Source of the DNA: Iris pallida
Taxonomy: Eukaryota; Streptophyta; Magnoliopsida; Asparagales; Iridaceae
Direction of reading: 5' to 3'
Assembly (NCBI GenBank): GCA_029216955.1
Contig: JANAVB010002199.1
Coordinates: 19,845,822 to 19,909,821, forward strand
DNA length: 64,000 nt
The notes beneath the pieces are model-generated. The model searched no databases. It was not told the origin of the DNA and worked only from the letters and a program-made list of their open reading frames with translations. Shown here piece by piece: positions 16,778 to 25,788 of this stretch. Made by a program: the position numbers and the translations under genes. Position 1 is the stretch's first letter, and every line of letters begins with the position of its first letter.

Positions 16778-16950
16778 ATATTATTCTTTTTTGTACGTTG
16801 CTATATTTACGACAACTTTTCTACGTTCCAACTATTTAACTAAATGTCTGTAAGTTGTTGCCTAGTTGTAGCAACGGAAGCCCTGGCACGAAAGACGCAT
16901 ATGCGAATCCTCTTGACATTTGTCAAACCGTAGAAAAAGACAAGTTAAAA
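16386..16950. mobile_element. Foldback MITE-like element with (CT)n core
   Basis: The left arm (from about 16392) has TTGACAAATGTCAAG and GGATTC. The right arm (about 16895-16945) is its inverted copy, with CTTGACATTTGTCAAACC. Between them lies a (CT)n microsatellite at about 16721-16774. There is no coding sequence. Its superfamily and exact ends are not clear. Confidence 0.55.
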
Positions 16951-17680
16951 AAACTATTTAACTAAATATTTATAAAATAAAATATGTAATTTCTATCTGC
17001 AACTAAAAGAAACTGATTATAACGATTTGGAACTACTTGTAACCACTCAAAACTAGTTATAATTATAGTAGAGTGTGTAGTAATTACAAGTAATTATAAA
17101 AAATTATGGCAAAATTACTAAATTGTAAAAAATATGTTAGTTGGTTATAATTGCTACAAACGATTATAATAATAGTTGATTGGTTGTACATAGTTATAAA
17201 TAGTTTGAATTAGTTTTAAGTTATCATAAATAGTTGTAAGTGGTTGCATTTAACCTAAATTAAATATTTAAAATAAACTAAAGATAAATGTAATGGATTG
17301 AGTGTCTGATAATAGAATACTTAGATGTGAAGGTTCAACAAATATAAGAAGGATGAAAGGGAGATGATGTTGAGCTAGAGGAGAGAGAAGAAAGTACATA
17401 GACAAGTTCTCTCAAGAAGTAGATGGAGGAGAGAAACAAGAGAGGAACTTTGGACACGAAAGATAGAAAATATGGAGGATAGAAAGAGACTGGCCATAAG
17501 AGATAGAGGGAGGTAGGAGAAAGATTTTGGAGAGGAGACGATGTCTTGAGAAAAATGGATCCACTTTTAATTTAAAAGGAGAGAGTATAAAGGAAAACCT
17601 AGAATACAATCGAAAGTACTATTAAAATGAGTTAGATTAAAACAAATAAGAAAATGTATTAAGTAATTAGAAATATGATA

Positions 17681-17684
<4 letters not shown>

Positions 17685-17736
<52 letters not shown>
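17685..17736. repeat. (TA)n microsatellite
   Basis: Perfect TA tract bordering the left side of the GC-rich island. Confidence 0.95.
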
Positions 17737-18281
17737 CAACGCGTGCGGGCTCAGTATAATCGTGTGTCCCACGCACACGATTCTTGGCCTGTCGTATGGA
17801 ACGATTTTTGGAGTGCGGACGTAGTCCGTTGGCCTTGTCATTATCGCCGTGCACACGCACCCCGCACACTCCGCACGCTCCAGAGCTCCGCTCGGCGGCA
17901 CACCGTCTTTCGACGGCAGTTACTCAATACCTCGCTTTGCCCACGACGTCGAAGAGACGCCCTCGACGACTAAGGGTGACCGTCCGTACGACGGCCACTA
18001 ATTCCCTGCCGACTGCGACTACCGATTCCGTCCAGCCGTCCGTTGTATGCGCACGACGCGCATATTGGCGACGATCGCCGACGCCCTTACGATCGAGCCT
18101 GCAATCGTTTATGGCGGACGTCTTCTCGTCGCCCTCAGCAGCGTCGCAAGACGGGCCGCGTGGTCGGCCTGTCGCTTATACCCGTGGGCGAATGGTGCCG
18201 ATTCCCCGATCCGTCGCACGACGACCGTACACTGAGTTTGCTACATAGACACCTCATTCTATCCCACGCAGGCTCAGTTCG
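17736..18281. other. GC-rich island flanked by (TA)n tracts
   Basis: About 540 bp rich in CG dinucleotides inside very AT-rich DNA. Both margins carry a GGCTCAGT block (near 17749 and 18270), so it may be an inserted unit. Open frames cross it (for example 17784-18248, 154 codons). They are Arg/Ser/Pro-rich without a motif, as expected for GC-rich DNA with few stops. I do not call a gene. Confidence 0.5.
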
Positions 18282-18344
<63 letters not shown>

Positions 18345-18347
18345 TCG

Positions 18348-18412
<65 letters not shown>
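18282..18412. repeat. Two (TA)n tracts separated by TTTTTCG
   Basis: TA tracts at about 18282-18341 and 18350-18412 with a short spacer. They produce Ile-Tyr frames on both strands that are not genes. Confidence 0.95.
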
Positions 18413-18417
<5 letters not shown>

Positions 18418-18431
18418 TATTTTTATTTTTT

Positions 18432-18522
18432 TTGGAACCAGGTAAATTATTTCTGGAATCGCTCCCACTAGAATTCGAACTCCTGGCCACTCGGGTCGCA
18501 TGCATCTCTCTTAACTACTAGG

Positions 18523-18530
<8 letters not shown>
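18432..18530 (-). mobile_element. tRNA-derived SINE (minus strand)
   Basis: Read on the minus strand it has a tRNA-like A box (TAGCCTAGTAGTTAAGAGA) followed by a B box (AGTTCGAATTC) at tRNA spacing. It starts inside a (TA)n tract (18523-18599). It has no cloverleaf good enough to be a tRNA gene. Confidence 0.55.

Positions 18531-18599
<69 letters not shown>
18523..18599. repeat. (TA)n microsatellite
   Basis: Perfect TA tract of about 76 bp between two SINE-like segments. Confidence 0.95.
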
Positions 18600-18601
<2 letters not shown>

Positions 18602-18705
18602 TTGATAGTCACATCGTTTTCTAAAAATGGTTCTCTCGGGAGGGGCCGGCAAGGTTCGAGCCCCCCAATTGTGTGTGTGAGTGTGATTTCAAAAAAAGAT
18701 ACAGA
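18600..18705 (+). mobile_element. SINE 3' part
   Basis: It has a B-box-like GGCAAGGTTCGAGCCCCC followed by a TGTGTGTG stretch, GATTTC and an A-rich end. The same tail is seen in the SINE at 20737-20847. The A box is weak, so this copy may be decayed. Confidence 0.5.
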
Positions 18706-18789
18706 AAATAAAACTGGAATAGACTACAATAAATTAGATTGGAACATTGTAAAATAAATCAAAATTTAAAAATAAAGAAAAAAGAGTAA

Positions 18790-19740
18790 AAAAAAATTGG
18801 GTGGGCTGGATCCACCCCTTGTTATATGGAAAGACGGACTAGCCAGCCATCCAGGACCTCTCAATTTTTTAAAACTTTCTAATTATTTTTCGAAGCTAGT
18901 TATTGTCCAAAGAAAATTTTCCAAGCTAAAGTTGACGGAAAAAAAAAAAACTTTTTCCAATCAAGTATGTGACATAATTGATTGAACGGTTTGACCATGT
19001 TGTTTATTGAAAGAAAAAAAAGGGTTGCTAGACTTGATCAGAACAATTTATTTAATAATCTTGCACATCAAAAAGCAAGAAGAGTATAAACTTTTTATTA
19101 TTTGATTTGTTTAGTTTTATTTGGTTATGTTTAATGTAGTAAATTTAGAAGTTGAAGTTGTTTAATTTATGGATTACTTAGTAATAGGGTCTCACAAAAG
19201 AGTTGATATTAGAATTTGAGTTTCCAAAATGTCCAATATTAGTGTTTGGATTTTATAATTATTGTCCATGTAGTCTAGTAAATATTGATTTTAACTCCCA
19301 AATATTAATGTCGGACATTTTCAAAAACTAAATTCTAATTTTAACTATTATGTGGGACATGTTACTAAATATCCCTTATTTATTGGATCTTTGTGATTGC
19401 ATTTTAAATTTATAAAAAAATTATATAGAAAAATAAATGTCTTATTCTTTACGATTTGTGTAGAACCTCCAAATTATTGGAGCCTGCCCTGGCCACGTGG
19501 TCCGAGGGGACGCGCTTGCACCCCTGGTTTTGGATTCTTGAGCAGCACATGGTCCAGTCCAATATTATGAATTATTGCAAACATTGTTTGCCATATTTAC
19601 ATGTTTCTCACGTGTTGACCTCAATGAAACGCATCTAATGATTTGTTCAAGAAAAAAGAAGAAAAAAATTAACCTCACACAAATTTAGGCTTAGCTCTGG
19701 ATTCACACAAACAAGTGAATCTCAGTAGAATGTAGTGCCA
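18790..19740. repeat. Segmental duplicate flank (paralogue of 41280-41948 plus 58865-58905)
   Basis: Blocks shared in order include the CTAGCCAGCCATC(C/T)AGGACCTC region, the palindromic element, the GGATCTTTGTGATTG block, the GCCTGC(C/A)CTGGCCAC(G/A)TGG block, the CATCTAATGATTTGT block, and the block CTTAGCTCTGGATTCACAC. In this copy the last two are joined directly. In the other copy the copia-CACTA nest lies between them. This copy therefore serves as the empty site. Confidence 0.8.
19170..19376. mobile_element. Palindromic MITE, family member 1
   Basis: The termini are inverted copies: TTAGTAATAGGGTCTCAC on the left and GTGGGACATGTTACTAA on the right. Internal arms also pair around CATGTAGTCTAGTAAA. 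Related copies are at 27185-27345, 41485-41640 and 63795-63985. It is non-coding. Confidence 0.65.
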
Positions 19741-20736
19741 TCACAGAGTACAGTACCTTCCAAATATTTGTTTAAACATTGATATCACGTTGAAGAACGT
19801 AATTTTAGTATTACACATATAACCATGTCCTATATATGCATTAAATCAACTAGTTAGCAATAACAGTTATATATGTTTATACTATTATATAATTCAAACA
19901 CTAGGAATATTTGGATTATATAGTTTATATATATTTTACCTAGAAAATAATATTTACCTTAGAAAAAAACGTCTTTTAAAAATGCTAAATTTAAAGTTAG
20001 CGTAACTTATTTTCATCTTCTACTATGCACTATTTTTTAAACAATGATCTTACTCCCGAACGAAAAAAAAGTATTAAAGTCTCTCTCTCCTCCTTGGTAA
20101 CCTTAATCTCTCACCCGAATAGAAAATATTTAAATTTTTATTTCTCCTCCTTAGCAACCTCCTTTTCGGACATGTTCTCTTTTCCGAACCACCCTTCTCC
20201 TTAATAAAATCATGACCATCTTTAGCCTATCCAATCCTTATATGCATGCTACTAGCTACCTTCCAAAATCAGAGTACGAAATAATTAGATTTAGACATAG
20301 TACATGTTAATATTTTTTTGTCCCTCTTTCAATTTTTTTCTCTATCATAGAATTTTATAGCTCAAAATTCTATGATATATGCCAAAATTAAAATAATTAA
20401 TAATAACCCGCATAAATGGAAAGTTTACTATTGAATATCACAACTAAACAAGAGAACATCAAAAAGAAAAAGAAAAAAAGGAATAGCATGATATTTTATT
20501 CTTTATAGCAATGTGTCAAGCACAAATTTTTTGTCCCATCGAGATGGATCTACATAACCCTCTACGAACATAAATTTTGCTGAAAACTTTCAGGATCCTC
20601 CAGAATGTGGTGGAGTCTTCTTGAAGATCCATGAAGGCTCCGTAGTATTCTAGATGTTCTATAGTCTTTCTTAAATATATCTAGGACCTAGAATAATTTC
20701 TGTAATATTCTGTTTTCAGAAGCTTCGTGTAAGTCC

Positions 20737-20847
20737 AGAGCTCTCTAGGCTAGTGGTATTAGAGCGGACACGCAGATGGACCGGCAATGTTCGAGCCTCC
20801 AACTAATTTGTGTGTGCATGGGATTTCAAAAATAAAAAATAAAAAAA
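20737..20847 (+). mobile_element. tRNA-derived SINE with target-site duplication
   Basis: An A-box-like TAGGCTAGTGGTATTAGAG and a B-box-like TGTTCGAGCCTCC are followed by GTGTGTGC, GATTTC and an A-rich tail. It is flanked by CTTCGTGTAAGTCC (20723-20736) and CTTCATGTAAGTCC (20848-20861), a 14-bp duplication with one mismatch. Confidence 0.75.
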
Positions 20848-21446
20848 CTTCATGTAAGTCCGTAGAAGTAAACTCTCTTTAGTACAGTGAATTTTTCAAT
20901 ATTTCTCTTTTGCTCCACAATGCATGTTCTCATTCTCGTCTTAGCGCTTTAGCTAAGCGTTTGGAAAAAGGCTGCCACGAGTGTTCGAATAGAAAATTTA
21001 TACGCTGCACGGATCGAAGTGTAGACAAAAATACTAAGTTCGTGATAAATGGTCTTTCTAAAGCTTGTGATAATTCATCACGGACGCTACTAGAGAGGAC
21101 GAGCAAAGAAGACATAGAGTCTCTTTCATTAATTTTTTTTATTCTAAAGTCTAAGATGTAAATAAGGACTATTATGTTCTTTTTTTTTTACTTTCAATCT
21201 AAAGGTGCTTTTGATTTGCATGAATGGATTTTCTAATGTAACTATCATTATATTGTAAATCTAATTCAGATAATTTGTTGCGTGGACAATTTTTTTTTGA
21301 ACGTAATGTAATGACCATTGCAAACTTGATCACATTATATCACTTTTCTTAAAGCCAATTAAATCATAAGACTCATGTAACCTCAATTACATTACAATTT
21401 AAAACTTACAAAACTAATTTCTTTTTAATTTTGTTTGTTTCTTGTT

Positions 21447-21448
<2 letters not shown>

Positions 21449-21501
<53 letters not shown>
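21449..21501. repeat. (ATA)n microsatellite
   Basis: Perfect trinucleotide tract just upstream of the promoter block shared by NPC-A and NPC-B. Confidence 0.95.
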
Positions 21502-21502
<1 letters not shown>

Positions 21503-21577
21503 GTTCATTTATTTTTTATTTGATTCTTATATTTTGCTAGTATTTTATTTTGTTTTAATAAATTTTTAGATAGTTAT

Positions 21578-22113
21578 TTTATAAATGTTAAGAATGGCCA
21601 AAGCAGAAAATATAAATATTAAGTTATATTTGTCAAATAATACAAATAACAAATATTATTACATAAAAAATCGAATATTTGAATACGAAATTATATTATT
21701 ATATGTTCCAATCAAACATCATAATTTAACTGTAATTCTATTAAAATACAAACTAAATTACATTACAAAGTTTTATTTCAGTACCATTACTGCTGCTATA
21801 TATATTACAGCAAAGTGAGCAAACCAAACGTAATTACATGTTACGTATTTGTTTCGAGAAGACGTTCTCCTCCACATGTTAGTTCTTCTGTAATTCTACT
21901 CAACCGAAAACTTCTTCATTAGCAAAACAATTAATAATCGCATCCGACCGACCGCACACGTTACTCCCCCATAGCTTTCGTCCCAATTCGGTCCTCTCTT
22001 CAAAGGGTTTATCCACACGAATATCCTTCCGCTTCTATAAATACAAATACAAATACAAACAACTCGACCACGAAGCAACAACAAACACATTGCATATATA
22101 TCCAACCGACAAC
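21578..22113 (+). promoter_or_regulatory. NPC-B promoter and 5' leader
   Basis: Shares its distal block (21578-21760) and proximal block (21945-22113) with NPC-A. About 100 bp between them (21770-21940) differ from A. A TATA box is at 22036-22043, 78 bp before the ATG. The leader is rich in ACAA repeats. Confidence 0.75.
22036..22043 (+). promoter_or_regulatory. TATA box of NPC-B
   Basis: TATAAATA in the same context as the TATA box of NPC-A. Confidence 0.7.
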
Positions 22114-24362
22114 ATGCCGACCGCCGCTGCCGCCGATGCCACCACCGCGACGAGCCGCATCAAGACCGTCGTCGTGCTGGTCCAGGAGAACCGGTCCTTC
22201 GACCACATGCTCGGCTGGATGAAGTCGCTCAACCCGGAGATCGACGGCGTCACCGGCCAGGAGTCCAACCCCCTGTCCACCGCCGACCCTTCCTCCAAGC
22301 TCGTCCGCTTCACCGACACCGCCGAGTACGTCGACCCGGACCCCGGCCACTCCATCCAGGCCATCTACGAGCAGGTCTACGGGGTCCCCTTCTCCGCCGG
22401 CACCACCCCCATCACCCCCGACACCCCGCCCCTCATGAACGGCTTCGCCCAGCAGGCCGAGAGCGAGAAGGAAGGGATGTCGGAGACCGTCATGAGCGGG
22501 TTCAGGCCGGACGCGGTGCCGGTCTACAAGGAGCTGGTGGCCAGCTTCGCGGTGTGCGACCGGTGGTTCGCGTCGATGCCGTCGTCGACGCAGCCGAACC
22601 GGCTCTACGTGCACTCCGCGACGTCGCACGGGCTGACGAGCAACGTGACCAAGACGCTGATCGAAGGGCTCCCGCAGAAGACCATATTCGACTCCTTGCA
22701 CGACGAAGGCCACTCTTTCGGGATTTACTATCAGTACCCTCCCTCTACTCTATTCTACAGGTATTAATTATTAATTATTATTTTATTTTTTGAGATGTTC
22801 GACGATAGACTAATCTTCTACCATCCAGTCAATCAGGATCTTATAATATCTCTCCTGGATCAAAAATGCTATTTGGCTCACGAAAAATTTAGGTGATACC
22901 ATCTCCCATTATGCGACATATGACATGGCTGATGACATTACAGTTGACATGGCAAAATAACATTAAACGTTAAAATTAATATTAATATTAATATCAAATT
23001 AACATAAACATTAATATTAACTAACATTATATTAACTTTAACATAAACACTAAAATTAATATTAACATTAAAATAAAATTAGCATGAGAATTAACATTAA
23101 AAATAAATTATTTTGGATAATTAATTTTTTGGGTTTGAAATATGATATGTCAGCTGTCATATCAGTTGCCATGTCAGATGCCACATAATGGAGGTGACAT
23201 CATCCAAATTTTTTGGAAGTCAAATAGAATAATTGCTCCTGGATAACGATAATAGTCACTCAAGTTTGTTAATTAGGGGTTGGGTTTTGAGATACACTCG
23301 TTTTCAGAAAACATGTGTTTTGGCAATCTTGGTCATTCCGTTAGCTGCAACGCAATTTTGAAAAACAAGTACACACTTTGGTATTATTATTCGGGTTACG
23401 TAGCGTGAGGAATATTTTTCAAAGCCAAAGATAGGTGAAGAATTTTGTGCAAGTCATGCATCACTGTGGCTTGCACTTCACTCAACCTTACTTCTTACTA
23501 AAGAATTGTTATTTATCTACAGCTGTGGAATCTAAAATTAAATCGGATAATTGCCACTTATTCATATTAATAACTCTGAGCAGATTTTAACACCCTGATA
23601 TGGTAAAGTCGTATGACAATAATGGAGAGGAATAAATTTTTCGTGGCGTGTCAATATATTTCAGAAATTTGAAAACGTAAAAATTTGATGACACAAATTT
23701 TTTTTTTAGTAAAGTAGAATTATTATTTTTTAATTATATCTACAATATATTCCGTCAGTTTGACTGGTGGAATATGCAAGAAAATTTAGTTATGTTTGGT
23801 AGAGAAATAGATTCATAGTCATGGTATTAATACCCCAATCACTACAAGATATAGCAGATTGCGTAAAACAATGTTAGAAATTAAACATCTTAATTGCATA
23901 CTGGATATATGCTTTGGATGAAACAATAGGAACAATAAGAGCATCTCCAATCCTGTTGTTGCTCTAGAAAATTAAAAGTTGTTGCCACATAGCAATCATA
24001 ATTTTTTATTCAATTTTTTCTCTCAAATATTAAGTAAATTATGAAGCTTATATGACAAAAGTTATAGAAGATATTGTGAAGTTGGTTGTCTACTTCTAGA
24101 TAATGTACTTAACAATGTTTCACTTCTATGCCATCAATTATGAATAAAAAGTATTTTAAAAAAAATGAAGAAAGGGAAGAAGTTTTCTTGGAAGATATGC
24201 ATATCAATATTTTTGCATTGGAGAAGATTTTCTTAATTCATTGTCTTTTGCAAATATAATCTTGCAACCTATGGAAGACATTGTGTTGTGTTTAATGACA
24301 AGGAATCATAACACATTACATAAGCTTGGGTTAGCGATGCTCTTACATTATTATAGTTATGG

Positions 24363-24406
<44 letters not shown>

Positions 24407-25714
24407 TGATTGGCACTTTGGATGGAATTATTGCAATGGGACCAATGTTTTAAAAATCGGACTGATGATTGAACCATAATTTTATCAATCATGTTGGATT
24501 GTGGTCAGACCTTGGTCGAACTGATAAACCAATTTTTGTAATATTATTTTTATTAATATGAAGAAATAAAAATACTTTGGGAAAAGTCTAAACAATTGGC
24601 TTGTTAGTGCCGTCTTTATTAATTCTCACTGGATTTCGTTGTGAATTAAATACACATGTATGCAACTGGCTCTTAAGTGTAGACTTTCGTCCCCGTGGTC
24701 GTAACCCGTTGGAAACGGTGGAGTACCCTGGTGCAGTGGCGCGGGTTCGAGCCCCCATGCCTCCAAGCACCATTAAGAAGTGGACACCCTCAAAAAAAAG
24801 TGTAGACTTTCTAATTGACCATAAGTTCATGCAAATGCAGTGGGTTAATATAAAATAGAATAATGTTATTTGTTTCTTCAATTTGTATTTCCAAATCGTT
24901 CCTCCTTACGTGACAGCTGACGTGACATGTTGATGTGACAGCTGACGTGACAAATTTTAAAATTAAAATTAAAATTAAAATTAACATTAAAATTAATGTT
25001 AACATTAACGTTAAAATTAATATTAATGTTAACATTAACAATAATATTAATATTAACATTAACATTAAAATCAACATTAACATTAATTAATATTAACATT
25101 AAATTAACATGGACAAAATTGGATAATTAACTTTTTGGGTTAAAATTTGCCATGTCAGATAACACATAATATTATTTAACATGCTACGTCAGCTGCCACA
25201 TAAGAAGGGATGTATTGGAGAGACAATTTGGATGTACGAATAGTATTACTTTATGAAATAACATGAGTTGAACAGATTCAGACCTATCGTTTCACACAGT
25301 TTTTTTTTTTTCTAAAATCTGTCGGCTCTTAAAAAATAACGGTCCAATTTGAACCAAACGAAAAAATATTCATAATTCCGGTTGAATCCAGTTGATCTGT
25401 CGGTCCGGTCCGGTTTCAATAACATTTATTGGGATGGAATTATTGCGGTGGTGGTGGTGGTGGGGCGGGAGGGGGTGGGGTTGGGATGTGGGGTTGATCA
25501 CATGCGTGCATTGTCCCCAATCGCATGTCATGTATCACACGAGGCAGAAGAGTGTAGGGGTGAGCATCGGTTCGGTTCGGTCCGAACCGAACCGAAAAAA
25601 TTAAAACCGAACTCAAAATCGAACCGACCAAATCAAAACCGAACCGAACCGAATTGGTTCAGAACCGAACCTGAACCGAACCGAATTGGTTCGGTTCGGT
25701 TCATCGGTTTTTCG

Positions 25715-25788
<74 letters not shown>

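Larger units (their letters stand above)
15204..18281. other. Intergenic DNA downstream of NPC-A
   Basis: AT-rich sequence without a credible gene; the first 200 bp should contain the NPC-A 3' UTR. It holds a direct repeat of about 55 bp (15730-15785 and 15872-15928), short CACTTATAAGTG palindromes near 15510-15535 and 16217-16258, a foldback element at 16386-16950, microsatellites, and a GC-rich island at 17736-18281. Confidence 0.7.
19741..21575. other. Intergenic DNA upstream of NPC-B
   Basis: AT-rich sequence with no credible gene. It contains a SINE at 20737-20847 and an ATA/AAT microsatellite at about 21449-21501. A frame of 83 codons at 20910-21161 has no recognisable domain and I do not call it. 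Confidence 0.65.

Noticed and set aside
17784..18248. 154-codon frame in the GC-rich island as a possible new gene
   Set aside because: Arg/Ser/Pro-rich composition, overlapping open frames in other phases and no motif; best explained by few stops in GC-rich DNA.
18432..18530. tRNA gene on the minus strand
   Set aside because: A and B boxes are present but the sequence does not pair into a full cloverleaf, and related copies have SINE tails and target duplications.
22009..22713. 234-codon minus-strand frame opposite NPC-B exon 1, with similar ones opposite A and C
   Set aside because: It is the mirror of a very GC-rich exon, where antisense stops are rare. The sense strand has clear NPC motifs and splice sites.
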